Part shown: positions 8,844-17,634 of the stretch, one piece after another | How positions within the stretch are numbered: position 1 is the first letter of the stretch | Layout: every line of letters starts with the position of its first letter | Source: Cellulomonas sp. 73-145 | Lineage (GTDB): Bacteria > Actinomycetota > Actinomycetes > Actinomycetales > Cellulomonadaceae | NCBI GenBank assembly: GCA_001898185.1 | Contig: MKTI01000013.1 | Span: 310,001-374,000 of the forward strand | DNA length: 64,000 bases | Reading direction: 5' to 3' | Made by a program: the position numbers and the translations under genes | Notes under the pieces: generated by a model | Told to the model about the DNA's origin: nothing | What the model saw: only the letters and a program-made list of their open reading frames with translations | Database searches by the model: none

Positions 8844-8880
8844 GAGTTCCTCACTCCGGTAGGGCTGCCGGGACGGACGG

Positions 8881-8915
8881 GCGCCGCCGGCCCGCGTGAT
8901 GCGGACCGGCGGCGC
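8881..8915 (-). terminator. Stem-loop between chvE and mmsA
   Basis: Perfect 10-bp arms (GCGCCGCCGG at 8881-8890, CCGGCGGCGC at 8906-8915) enclose a 15-base loop directly after the chvE stop. Such hairpins behind binding-protein genes commonly stabilise that transcript part and cut read-through, giving more binding protein than ATPase and permease. Confidence 0.55.
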
Positions 8916-8921
8916 GCGACG

Positions 8922-10058
8922 TCACAGACCGAGGTCGGAGGCGGAGTAGAACCCGGAGTCCACCAGCGACTTCTTCACCGTGTCCTTGGTGACCACCTGC
9001 GGCGCGAGCAGGTAGGTCGGGACGACCTTCTTGCCGTTGTCGTACGTCTTGGTGTCGTTGACGTCAACGGTCTGGCCCTTGACCACCTGGTCGACCATCT
9101 TGGCGACCTCGTCACCGAGCGCCCGGGTGTCCTTCCAGACCGTCATGGACTGCTTGCCCTGGAGCATGTTCAGGACGTTCGCCTTGTCGGCGTCCTGGCC
9201 GGTCAGCACCGGCCAGTCGGCACCCGGCTTGTAGCCGGCGGCGTCGAGCGCCTGGGCGATGCCCAGCGCGAGGGAGTCGTTCGGGGACAGGACGACCTGG
9301 ATCTTCTTGCCGCCCGCGTAGAACGAGTTGATGCGGTTCTGCATCTCGGACTGAGCCGTCTCGGACTTCCACTCCTGGATGCCGATCGAGGTCCAGTCGG
9401 CGTCCGTCTTCGGGGCCTTGCCGGAGGGGACGACGAGCTTGCCGGACTGGACGTAGGGGTTCAGCACGTCCCAGGCGCCGGAGAAGAAGAACTTGGCGTT
9501 GTTGTCGTCGGGCGAACCGGCGAAGGGCTCGAGGTTGAACGGACCCTTGCCGTCCTTCAGGCCGAGGGCCGTCTCGATGAACTGGCCCTGCAGCTGGCCG
9601 ACCTTGTAGTTGTCGAACGTGGCGTAGTAGTCGACGTTCGGGGACTCGTTGATCAGGCGGTCGTACGCGATCACCTTCGCGCCCTTGTCCGCAGCCTGCT
9701 GCAGCACCGGGCCGAGCGCCTTGCCGTCGATGGAGGCGATGACCAGGACCTTGGCGCCCTGGTTGATCATGTTCTGCAGCTGCGTGACCTGCTGGTCCAC
9801 CTTGTTGTCGGCGTACTGCAGGCTGGTCTGGTAGCCCGCCTTCTTCAGCAGGTCCTCCAGGTGGGCACCGTCGCGGTTCCACCGCTCGAGGCTCTTGGTC
9901 GGCATCGCGATGCCGACCAGGGTGCCCGCCGCGTTCGCCGAGGTGGCGCCCCCGGCGGGAGTGTTGTTGGTGCGGGTGCTGCTGCATCCGGCGACCGAGG
10001 CGAGCGCGAGAGCCGCGCCCATCACGACCGCGACCAGCTTGGTCCGTGTCAACGTCAT
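8922..10058 (-). CDS. chvE: Sugar-binding lipoprotein, ChvE family
   Basis: A 378-residue periplasmic-type binding protein exported as a lipoprotein: basic N-terminus, hydrophobic stretch and lipobox SVAGC with the lipidated Cys at 25. The mature part follows the ChvE pattern: VGIAMPTKSLERW at the start, the hinge YDRLINESPNVDYY, the GSPDDNNAKFF loop and LTGQDADKANV. ChvE homologues bind several aldopyranoses. It is the first transporter gene, with a promoter-like segment upstream at 10189-10218 and a hairpin after it. The ROK gene upstream on the same strand is the likely regulator. Confidence 0.94.
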   Translation of the reverse strand: MTLTRTKLVAVVMGAALALASVAGCSSTRTNNTPAGGATSANAAGTLVGIAMPTKSLERWNRDGAHLEDLLKKAGYQTSLQYADNKVDQQVTQLQNMINQGAKVLVIASIDGKALGPVLQQAADKGAKVIAYDRLINESPNVDYYATFDNYKVGQLQGQFIETALGLKDGKGPFNLEPFAGSPDDNNAKFFFSGAWDVLNPYVQSGKLVVPSGKAPKTDADWTSIGIQEWKSETAQSEMQNRINSFYAGGKKIQVVLSPNDSLALGIAQALDAAGYKPGADWPVLTGQDADKANVLNMLQGKQSMTVWKDTRALGDEVAKMVDQVVKGQTVDVNDTKTYDNGKKVVPTYLLAPQVVTKDTVKKSLVDSGFYSASDLGL

Positions 10059-10175
10059 CGTCGTCCTGACCTCTCACAACACCGACCGGACCCCCCGGTC
10101 GGGTGCACGGCGCCGCTCCGTCGCGGGCCGCCGTCGTGGGCGCTCGGCGGCGCGTGCCGGCCGGTACCCCTTTTT

Positions 10176-10219
10176 GTTGTCGGGCAGAACTAAACCATCG
10201 TCGGACAGGGTCGGACAAC
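10176..10219 (-). promoter_or_regulatory. Candidate chvE promoter with direct and inverted repeats
   Basis: Read on the minus strand, TTGTCC (10213-10218) and TTTAGT (10189-10194) are spaced 18 bases apart and form a plausible sigma-70 promoter about 130 bases upstream of chvE. The -35 region carries TGTCCGAC twice with a 10-base period, one helical turn, and GTTGTC/GACAAC arms enclose the whole element (10176-10181 and 10214-10219). This looks like a binding site for the upstream ROK repressor. It is read from sequence only. Confidence 0.45.
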
Positions 10220-10269
10220 GCTTCGACGGCTCGGCAAGGTCACAATGCGGCAACGGTGGCCGCGACGGG

Positions 10270-11475
10270 TCAGGCGACCCAGGCCTCGGCGTCGTCCACG
10301 ACGCCCCGCAGGACGGTCAGCGCGCCGCCCGCCATCGCGGGCAGCTCCCCGGCGCGGGCGCGCGTGACGGCCGGTGTGGACCAGGGGGCGAAGATCACCA
10401 TCTGCTGCAGGCAGGCCTCGACCTCGCGGTGCAGGTGGTCGAACAGCTGACCGAAGCTGCCACCCAGCACCACCTCGCCGATGTCGAGGATGTTGGCCGC
10501 CGCCGCGAGCGCCGTGCCGAGCATCCGACCGGCGTCCCGGACCGCCGCCAACGGCTGGGCCTCGCCGCGCTCCGCAGCCGCCGCGAGGTCGGCGATCGTC
10601 GCTCCGACCGGCATCCCGGCCGCCCGCAGCATCAGCGCCTGGCCGGCGAGCGCCTCGAGGCCACCTCGCTCGGCACCGAGCGCGGGTTCGACCACCACGT
10701 GCCCGATCTCACCGCTCCACCCGTGCCGGCCCGCGAAGATCTCGCCCTCGAGGACGATCGCGCCACCGATGCCGAGCTCGCCGGAGACGTAGAAGAACGA
10801 CGGCGCCACCCGGCCCCGACGTGCCCACGCCTCGGCACGGGCGGCCACGTTCGCCTCGTTCGCCAGGCTGGGCGGGAAGGCGGCCAGCACCGGGTGCCGG
10901 GACATCAGCCGGACGACGTCCACGTCGCGCCAGCCCAGGTTGGGTGCGTACCGCAGCGGACCGGTGACCCGGTTGACGAGGCCGGGCAGCGCCAGTGCCG
11001 TCCCCGCGACGCGCAGCCCCGCCTCCTGCAGGTCCAGGATCACCCGGCCGGCCAGGTCGGCGAGGCGACCCAGGGCGACCTCCGGGTCGCTGCCGCGCAG
11101 GTCCTCCTCGACCACGTGCTCGAACAGCACACGCCCGGCGAGGTCCACCGCGCGCAGGCCGTAGTAGTCGACGTTCACCTCCATGCCGAGGGCGGCCACC
11201 GTGCCGAGCGCACCGGCCAGCGGCACCGCCGGCCGGCCGGCACGTCCGACCAGCACCGGGTCGAGCTCGCGGACCAGTCCGGCGGACAGCAGCTGGTCGG
11301 CGATGCCGGAGACTGTGCCGCGGGACAGCCCGAGCGAGGCGGCGATCTGGGCGCGGGAGACGGGCTCACGGGCCTGCAGCACGGCGCCTAGCACGGCGGA
11401 CAGCGGGGAGAGGCGCGCCGGGCGCGCGGCGCCGCGGCTGGCGGGGGCGTCCCCGTCGACGCCGTCGGGCTGCAT
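10270..11475 (-). CDS. ROK-family transcriptional repressor
   Basis: A 401-residue XylR/NagC-type ROK protein. The N-terminal winged helix-turn-helix spans about residues 24-80 (VSRAQIAASLGLSRGTVSGIADQL). The sugar-kinase-like ROK fold follows, with GELGIGGAIVLEG and a GHVVVEP stretch. The usual zinc-binding CGC cluster of ROK proteins is not evident: the region after GHVVVEPAL reads GAERGGLEAL. ATG 11475 gives the usual length; an upstream in-frame GTG would add 12 residues. It lies directly upstream of chvE on the same strand and probably represses the transporter until sugar binds. Confidence 0.9.
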   Translation of the reverse strand: MQPDGVDGDAPASRGAARPARLSPLSAVLGAVLQAREPVSRAQIAASLGLSRGTVSGIADQLLSAGLVRELDPVLVGRAGRPAVPLAGALGTVAALGMEVNVDYYGLRAVDLAGRVLFEHVVEEDLRGSDPEVALGRLADLAGRVILDLQEAGLRVAGTALALPGLVNRVTGPLRYAPNLGWRDVDVVRLMSRHPVLAAFPPSLANEANVAARAEAWARRGRVAPSFFYVSGELGIGGAIVLEGEIFAGRHGWSGEIGHVVVEPALGAERGGLEALAGQALMLRAAGMPVGATIADLAAAAERGEAQPLAAVRDAGRMLGTALAAAANILDIGEVVLGGSFGQLFDHLHREVEACLQQMVIFAPWSTPAVTRARAGELPAMAGGALTVLRGVVDDAEAWVA

Positions 11476-11521
11476 GGCGCACACCCTAGCGGCGGGCGCG
11501 CTCACGCCCACCGGCGCGCGC

Positions 11522-13171
11522 TCAGCGGCCGCGGAGCTCGACCCGGCGGATCTTGCCCGAGATCGTCTTGGGCAGGACGTCGACGAACTCGACGACGCGC
11601 GGGTACTTGTACGGCGCCGTGCGGGACTTCACGAACTGCTGGATCTCGTGGGCCAGCTCGGTGGACCCCGTGTACGGCTCCGCCAGGACGATGGTCGCCT
11701 TGATCACCACGCCACGGATCTCGTCCGGGACGCCCGTGATGGCGCACTCCCGGACGGCGGGGTGGTCGTGCACGATCGACTCGACCTCGAAGGGTCCGAC
11801 GCGGTAGCCGGAGGTCTTGATCATGTCGTCGGTGCGGCCGACGTACCAGAGGTAGCCGTCGGCGTCCGCCGTCGCCAGGTCGTGCGTGTGGTAGTACCCG
11901 TCGTGCCAGGCGGCGTCGGTGATCGCGTCGTCGTCGGCGTAGCCGAGGAACAGGCCCAGCGGGCGGGCGTCGCGGTCGGCCCGGACGCAGATCTCGCCCT
12001 CCTCCCCCGGTGCCGCGACGGTGCCGTCCTCGCGGAGCAGCACCACGTCGTAGGCGGGCGACGGGGTGCCCATCGAGCCCGGGCGGGCCGGCTGCCAGTA
12101 GGCGGTGAACGCCGCGAGCGTCATCTCCGTCTGGCCGTAGCCCTCCTTGAGCTCCAGGCCGGTCAGGCCACGGAACTTCTCGGCCACCACGGGGTTCATC
12201 GCCTCGCCGGCGGTGGTCGCGTGGCGCAGGTTCGACAGGTCGTAGCCGGACAGGTCCTCGGCGACCAGGAACCGGTAGATGGTGGGCGGGGCGCAGAACG
12301 TGGTCACCTGCGCGTCGTGCAGGTGCTGGAGCATCTTCTTGGGGTCGAACCGGTCGAAGTCGTAGACGTCGACGGCGGCCTCCATCAGCCACTGCCCGTA
12401 GAGCTTGCCCCACACCGACTTGGCCCAACCGGTCTCGCTGACGGTCAGGTGCAGACCGTCCGGGTCGACGTGCTGCCAGTACTTGGCCGTGGAGATGTGG
12501 GCGATCGGGTAGCTGTGGTCGTGCAGCACCATCTTCGGCTCGGCGGTGGTCCCGGAGGTGAAGTAGAGCAGCAGCGGGTCCGTGGCGACGGGGCGGTCGG
12601 CGCCCGTCGGGGCGACGAACGGCTGCGCGGCGGCGACGCCCGCGTCGAAGTCGTCCCAACCCTCGCGGGCCCCGTGGACCGCTGCGCGGATCAGGCCGAG
12701 GCCCAGGTCGGCAGCCGCCTCGTCGACCGCCGCGGCGACGTCGCCCTCCTGGGTGCAGACGACCGCGCGGATCTCGGCCTTGCGCAGGCGGTAGTGCAGG
12801 TCGTGGGTCTTCAGCTGGTTGGTGGCCGGCACCGCCACCGCGCCGATCTTGTGCAGCCCGACGATCGCCCACCAGAACTGGGGGTGCCGCTTGAGGATCA
12901 GCAGCACCCGGTCGCCCTTGCGGACCCCGGCCTGCTGGAAGTAGGACGCGGCCTGGTCCGACAGCCGCGCGATGTCGGCGAACGTGTACTCCGCCACCGC
13001 GCCCGAGTCGTCCGTCCAGCGCAGCGCCCGCTTGTCCGGGCTGCGCCGCGCCAGCTCGTCGACGACGTCGTACCCGAAGCTGAAGTCCGGCGGGCAGGTC
13101 AGCGAGAAGGCGGTGGGGTGGCCCTCGGCGCCCACGGTCTCGGAGAGGTAGCGCTGGTGCAGGGCAGGCAT
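11522..13171 (-). CDS. AMP-forming acyl-CoA synthetase (medium-chain/ACSM-like)
   Basis: A 549-residue enzyme of the ANL superfamily that activates a carboxylic acid to acyl-AMP and then acyl-CoA. Core motifs are TSGTTAEPK (residues 205-213), GYGQTEM in the A5 region, YVGRTDDMIKTSGYRVGPFEVE at the hinge and the catalytic Lys540 in SGKIRR. The N-terminal PPDFSFGYDVVDELA and the WAKSVWGKLYGQW loop fit the medium-chain acyl-CoA synthetase group better than acetyl-CoA synthetase. It stands alone between the ROK regulator and a small membrane protein. The substrate cannot be fixed from sequence. Confidence 0.92.
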   Translation of the reverse strand: MPALHQRYLSETVGAEGHPTAFSLTCPPDFSFGYDVVDELARRSPDKRALRWTDDSGAVAEYTFADIARLSDQAASYFQQAGVRKGDRVLLILKRHPQFWWAIVGLHKIGAVAVPATNQLKTHDLHYRLRKAEIRAVVCTQEGDVAAAVDEAAADLGLGLIRAAVHGAREGWDDFDAGVAAAQPFVAPTGADRPVATDPLLLYFTSGTTAEPKMVLHDHSYPIAHISTAKYWQHVDPDGLHLTVSETGWAKSVWGKLYGQWLMEAAVDVYDFDRFDPKKMLQHLHDAQVTTFCAPPTIYRFLVAEDLSGYDLSNLRHATTAGEAMNPVVAEKFRGLTGLELKEGYGQTEMTLAAFTAYWQPARPGSMGTPSPAYDVVLLREDGTVAAPGEEGEICVRADRDARPLGLFLGYADDDAITDAAWHDGYYHTHDLATADADGYLWYVGRTDDMIKTSGYRVGPFEVESIVHDHPAVRECAITGVPDEIRGVVIKATIVLAEPYTGSTELAHEIQQFVKSRTAPYKYPRVVEFVDVLPKTISGKIRRVELRGR

Positions 13172-13327
13172 GTGACGGTCCTAGCGAGGTGACGAGGCGA
13201 GGTGACGAGGAGGGGTCACGACGAGCGTCCCGCGGGGCGCGGCACGACGTCGACCCCGGCAGCCGTGCCTGGCGACGCTACTCCCCTGCACCGGCCAGGA
13301 CCTGGGCCGTCTCGCCCGTGCGGGCCC

Positions 13328-13864
13328 TCAGTCCTCCGGCGACGCACCCTGTCGCAGATGAACCGTCGCGAGCGCCGCGAGCTGCCGCGCCCGCTCCTCC
13401 GTGGCGCGCGCCCAGACGTCGGCCACCACCTCGCCGTTCCGCCCGAGAATCGTCACGAGCATCTGCGACGCCAGGCGTCCTGCGACGAAGAGCCTCAGCT
13501 GATCTGGCGTCTCGACAGCCCATCGCACAGGCTCTGCACCCATCCGGACACCACCCTGCGTCGGGACCCACTCGACGGTCCCCGGTGAGAATCGGAGGGT
13601 TCCAGGCAGCGTGATGTTCAGGTTCTTCGTCCTGATCCGAGCTCCGCCGTCCATCGCGGCCCACGCGGGCAGCAGGGCCGGGCAGGTGCCGCCCGCCGCG
13701 CGGGTCGCGCGGACACGAACAGCGAGCGTGAGCGCAGCGAGAGCGAGCAGCCCGATGGCCGCGACGATCAGCGCGGGCACGACGCCGACCACGACGGCTT
13801 GCCGGACGAGCAGGAGCGCCACGACGGCGCCGAACACCGCGACCTGCGTCCGCCTTCCCTTCAT
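13328..13864 (-). CDS. Two-helix membrane protein with cytosolic PH-like tail
   Basis: A hypothetical protein of 178 residues from the ATG at 13864, or 188 from the GTG at 13894, where GGAGAG sits too close to the start. Two adjacent membrane helices lie in the first 60 residues (VFGAVVALLLV and ALIVAAIGLLALAAL). The rest is a soluble domain of alternating strands (ITLPGTLRFSPGTVEWVP, ...VRWAVETPDQLRLFVAG) similar in feel to membrane-anchored PH-like domains of actinobacteria. No catalytic motif is visible and I cannot name a family. Confidence 0.65.
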   Translation of the reverse strand: MKGRRTQVAVFGAVVALLLVRQAVVVGVVPALIVAAIGLLALAALTLAVRVRATRAAGGTCPALLPAWAAMDGGARIRTKNLNITLPGTLRFSPGTVEWVPTQGGVRMGAEPVRWAVETPDQLRLFVAGRLASQMLVTILGRNGEVVADVWARATEERARQLAALATVHLRQGASPED

Positions 13865-14185
13865 CCGCTCGCTGGCGTAGGTGTCCGGAATCACCTCTCC
13901 AGGTCGATCGCCTTGCACCCGCGGCCCTCTCGCATCCGGCTGTTGCAGCCGGCGGTGCGACGGTACCCGGCAGGACGCCCCGGACGGGGGCGTCTCAGGT
14001 GTCCCACTGAGCGCCAGGCGGCGGGAGGCCGCGAGCGCGAGGGGTGGACCGCCTGGGCCTCCGCGGAGCGGCCGGGAACGACGCCGGCGTCCACCGATCG
14101 ACCATGCGTCAGCGCACGTGGACGGGCCGGTCGGCGGTGGGTTCCCTACGCTGGCGCCAGGCCCAGGGCGAGGAGGTCGGTGTCG
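13865..14185. other. Divergent intergenic region
   Basis: Non-coding space of 321 bases between the divergent small membrane protein gene and the phospholipase D-like gene. I see no RNA gene, repeat or convincing promoter. The only clear element is AGGAGG at 14171-14176, the ribosome site of the downstream gene. Confidence 0.6.
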
Positions 14186-15787
14186 GTGACGTCGCGTGAG
14201 CAGGGCCCGTCGACGCGGTTCGACGCGGAGCCGGGCACCGATCCGGAGCACTGGTTCCTCTCCGCGGTGGACCGCGGCAACCCGGACACCGTGCTGGACA
14301 GCCGGCACGCCGACGGCCTCGCGTGGACCCTCGGCAACGAGGTGACGCCCCTGGTGCACGGCTCGGCGTACTTCGCGGCGCTGCTCGCCGCCGTCCAGGC
14401 GATGGGCGACGGGGACCTGCTGCTGTTCACCGACTGGCGCGGCGACCCCGACGAGCGGCTCGGTGGACCGGGCACCGAGGTGGGGCCTGTGTTCGCGGCC
14501 GCCGCCGCACGCGGCGTCGACGTGCGGGGGCTGGTGTGGCGGTCGCACTGGGACCGGTTCCGGTTCAGCGCGGCGCAGAACCGGCACCTCGGCGAGGAGA
14601 TCGACGCGGCCGGCGGGCAGTGCCTGCTGGACATGCGGGTGCGTCCGCTGGGCTCCCACCACCAGAAGCTGGTGGTGCTGCGGCACCGCGACCGCCCGCA
14701 GGACGACGTCGCCTTCATCGGCGGCATCGACCTGTGCCACAGCCGGCACGACGACGAGGCCCACCACGGGGACCCGCAGCCGGTGGAGATGGCGCCGGTG
14801 TACGGGCCGACCCCGCCGTGGCACGACGTGCAGCTGCAGATCCAGGGTCCGGCGGTCGGCGACGCCGAGGCGGTGTTCCGCGAGCGCTGGCAGGACGCGA
14901 CGCCGCTAACCCTGAACCCGCTGCGCCGGCTCGAGGACCTGCTGCGCGGCACCCGCACCCGGGTGCGTCCGCTGCCGCCGCAGCACCCCGACCCGGAGCC
15001 GTGCGGCACCGCCGCCGTGCAGCTGCTGCGCACCTATCCCCCGCGTTTCCCGGCGTACCCGTTCGCACGCCGGGGCGAGCGCTCGGTGGCGCGGGGGTAC
15101 ATCGCGGCGCTGCGCCGCGCGCAGCGCCTGGTGTACCTGGAGGACCAGTACCTGTGGTCTGCGGACGTGGCGGCCGCGTTCGCCCGGGCGCTGCGGCGCT
15201 CCCCGGACCTGCGGCTGGTGGTGGTGGTACCGCTGCACGCCGACCAGGGCGGACGCGACGCCGAGGTGCCTACTGAGCTGGGGCGACTGCACGCGCTGCG
15301 GCTGCTGCGCCGGGCCGGCGGCCGGCGGGTGGGCATCTACGGCGTGGAGAACGAGGCCGGGACGCCGATCTACGTGCACGCCAAGGTGTGCGTGGTGGAC
15401 GACGCGTGGGCGTGCATCGGGTCGGACAACGCCAACCGGCGGTCGTGGACGCACGACAGCGAGCTGAGCGCGGCGTTCGTCGAGGGGACCACCACCGGCA
15501 CGGCCCGGTCGTTGCGCGTCGAGCTGGCCGCCGAGCACCTCGGGGCGGCGGCGCCCGACGACCTGGACGACCCGGTCGGGTGGTTCGACGCGTACCGCTC
15601 CGCGGCCGCGGCGCTCGACGCGTGGTACGCGGGTGGACGACGAGGGCCGCGACCGCCGGGACGCGTGCGCGCGTACCGGCCGGGGCACATCAGCGTGCTC
15701 GACCGGCTGTGGGCCGAGCCCTTCTACCGGTGGGTGTACGACCCGGACGGCCGGGCGCCGGCGGACCGGCTCGCGCGGCGGTTCTGA
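14186..15787 (+). CDS. Phospholipase D-like phosphodiesterase, two HKD motifs
   Basis: A 533-residue enzyme of the PLD superfamily. Both halves of the active site are present: H159-Q-K161 (SHHQKLVVL, followed by FIGGIDLCHSRHD) and H398-A-K400 with D405 (YVHAKVCVVDDAWACIGSDN). It has no signal peptide, so it is likely cytosolic or membrane-peripheral. The order and spacing match phosphatidylserine/phosphatidylglycerol-processing or PLD-type transphosphatidylases rather than nucleases. GTG 14186 is chosen because AGGAGG lies 9 bases upstream; a GTG six bases earlier is too close. It converges with the SulP gene 17 bases downstream. Confidence 0.9.
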   Translation: MTSREQGPSTRFDAEPGTDPEHWFLSAVDRGNPDTVLDSRHADGLAWTLGNEVTPLVHGSAYFAALLAAVQAMGDGDLLLFTDWRGDPDERLGGPGTEVGPVFAAAAARGVDVRGLVWRSHWDRFRFSAAQNRHLGEEIDAAGGQCLLDMRVRPLGSHHQKLVVLRHRDRPQDDVAFIGGIDLCHSRHDDEAHHGDPQPVEMAPVYGPTPPWHDVQLQIQGPAVGDAEAVFRERWQDATPLTLNPLRRLEDLLRGTRTRVRPLPPQHPDPEPCGTAAVQLLRTYPPRFPAYPFARRGERSVARGYIAALRRAQRLVYLEDQYLWSADVAAAFARALRRSPDLRLVVVVPLHADQGGRDAEVPTELGRLHALRLLRRAGGRRVGIYGVENEAGTPIYVHAKVCVVDDAWACIGSDNANRRSWTHDSELSAAFVEGTTTGTARSLRVELAAEHLGAAAPDDLDDPVGWFDAYRSAAAALDAWYAGGRRGPRPPGRVRAYRPGHISVLDRLWAEPFYRWVYDPDGRAPADRLARRF

Positions 15788-15804
15788 CCTGCCACCGAGC
15801 GACC

Positions 15805-17517
15805 TCAGCCGAGGTCGTTGCGGAACCGCCCCGTGACGTCGTCCACCGCCGCCCCCACGGTCGGCGCGAACCGGTCCGGGCCGAACCGCTCGTCCAGGCC
15901 CAGCCGGTGCAGGCGGTCCCGCACCGGGTCCTTCATCTCGGCGATCACCAGCCGGATGCCGCGGGAGGCGAGGTGGTCGTCGAGCTCCACGAGCTCGTCC
16001 ACCGCGGTGGCGTCCACGTCCGTGATCGGCTCCGCGGCGAGGATCACCGTGCTGACCGGATCGGCGGCGGCGTCGACCACCGCCCGCACGTAGTCGTCGA
16101 AGATCCGGCCGTTGGCGAAGAACAGCGGCGCGTCGAACCGGACGATCACCAGGCCGGGGATCCGCTCGGCGGCGGGGTTGCGGCTGACGTCGTGGTACCC
16201 GCGGACGCCCGGCACCAGCCCCAGCTCCGCGCGGTAGGGGCGCCACGCCTGCTGGACGAACGCGAGGAACGACAGCGCGACGGCGACGACGATGCCGCGC
16301 AGCACGCCGACCAGGACGATCCCGCCGAGGGCCGCCAGCGACAGCAGCCCCTCCACCGGGCTGGTCCGCAGCAGCCGCACGAACCCCGGCACGTCCACCA
16401 GCCCGGCCGCCGCGACGATCACCACCGCCGCGAGCGTCGCCGACGGGAGGTACGCGGTCACGCCTGGCGCGGCGAGCACGAAGGCCGTCACCAGCAGCGC
16501 ACCGACCACACCGACCAGCTGCGTGCGGCCGCCGGCCTGCTCCGCGACGGCGCTGCGCGACGACGACGCCGACACGGGGAACCCGCCGGTGAGCCCGCTC
16601 GCCAGGTTGGCCACCCCGATCGCACCCATCTCGTGGCTGCCGTCCACCGAGTCGCCGCGCCGGGCGGCCAGCGTGCGGGACAGCACGCCGGTGTCGGCGA
16701 AGGCGATCAGCGCGATGCCGAGAGCCGGGCCCGTGAGGGCCGCGACGTCGTGCCACGTGATGCCGGTGAGGGCCGGTGCGGGCAGGCCGGCCGGCAGCGC
16801 CCCGACCACCGGCAGCCGAGCGCGCCAGCCGAGGGCGGCCACGAGCGCCGTCGAGACGACGACGGCGACCAGCACGCCGGGGATCCGGCCGACCACACGG
16901 CGCCCGGCGAGCAGCCGCAGGCCGAGGATCACCGCAAGGGATCCGAGACCGAACGTGAGCGCCGTCGGGGTGGTGCGGCCGTCGGCGATCCCGCGGGCCG
17001 TCTCCGCCACCTGCTGCAGCGGCGAGTCGGTGCCGATGGAGAAGCCGAGCAGCTTGGGCAGCTGGCCGACCACCACCACCAGCGCGATGCCGTTGAGGTA
17101 GCCGATGCGGATCGGCTTGGACAGCACGTCGGTCACCAGGCCCAGCCGCAGCACGCCGCCGAGCAGCAGCACCGCGCCGACCAGCAGCGCGAGCACGCCG
17201 CCGAGGGCGATCGCGCGGCGGTCGTCGCCGAGCGCCAGGGGTACCACGGCGGCCGCGATGATCGGCGCGAGCGAGGAGTCCGGGCCGAGCACCAGGACGC
17301 GCGAGGGGCCGACCAGCGCGTACACCAGCAGCGGCACGACGGTCGCGTACAGCCCGGCCTGCGGCGGGAGGCCGGCGGCCTGCGCGTACCCCATGCCGGC
17401 CGGGATCAGCAGGGCGGTGACGACGGCGCCGGCGGTCAGGTCCTCGCGCAGCCACGCGCGCCGGTAGCCCCGCGCGACGCCCACACCGGGCAGCAGGTGC
17501 ACGAGCCGGTGGCCCAT
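15805..17517 (-). CDS. SulP-family anion transporter with STAS domain
   Basis: A 570-residue SLC26/SulP transporter. The membrane part has the family start (LREDLTAGAVVTALLIPAGMGYA), a conserved Q-A-G-L-Y-A segment, and the SASSSRSAVAEQAGGRTQL region linked to the substrate site. The C-terminal STAS domain covers about residues 440-560 (PGLVIVRFDAPLFFANG, AAEPITDVDATAVDEL). Family members carry sulfate, bicarbonate or other anions; the substrate is not clear here and no carbonic anhydrase gene is adjacent. It is divergent from the SLC13/ArsB-like gene across 117 bases. Confidence 0.93.
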   Translation of the reverse strand: MGHRLVHLLPGVGVARGYRRAWLREDLTAGAVVTALLIPAGMGYAQAAGLPPQAGLYATVVPLLVYALVGPSRVLVLGPDSSLAPIIAAAVVPLALGDDRRAIALGGVLALLVGAVLLLGGVLRLGLVTDVLSKPIRIGYLNGIALVVVVGQLPKLLGFSIGTDSPLQQVAETARGIADGRTTPTALTFGLGSLAVILGLRLLAGRRVVGRIPGVLVAVVVSTALVAALGWRARLPVVGALPAGLPAPALTGITWHDVAALTGPALGIALIAFADTGVLSRTLAARRGDSVDGSHEMGAIGVANLASGLTGGFPVSASSSRSAVAEQAGGRTQLVGVVGALLVTAFVLAAPGVTAYLPSATLAAVVIVAAAGLVDVPGFVRLLRTSPVEGLLSLAALGGIVLVGVLRGIVVAVALSFLAFVQQAWRPYRAELGLVPGVRGYHDVSRNPAAERIPGLVIVRFDAPLFFANGRIFDDYVRAVVDAAADPVSTVILAAEPITDVDATAVDELVELDDHLASRGIRLVIAEMKDPVRDRLHRLGLDERFGPDRFAPTVGAAVDDVTGRFRNDLG

Positions 17518-17634
17518 GCACCGACCCTAGTGAGCGCCCCGCCGCATCGGTCCTGGTGCGGTGCGTGCTCCGCGTGCCGCGGCTCGCCGTGGACGGAGGT
17601 GCGGATCGCGGCAGATGCCGCGAAGGTGTGCGGT

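Noticed and set aside
5332-10193. Long plus-strand frames opposite DUF302, mmsB, mmsA and chvE
   Set aside because: Composition-driven shadows of conserved genes; no ribosome sites or domains.
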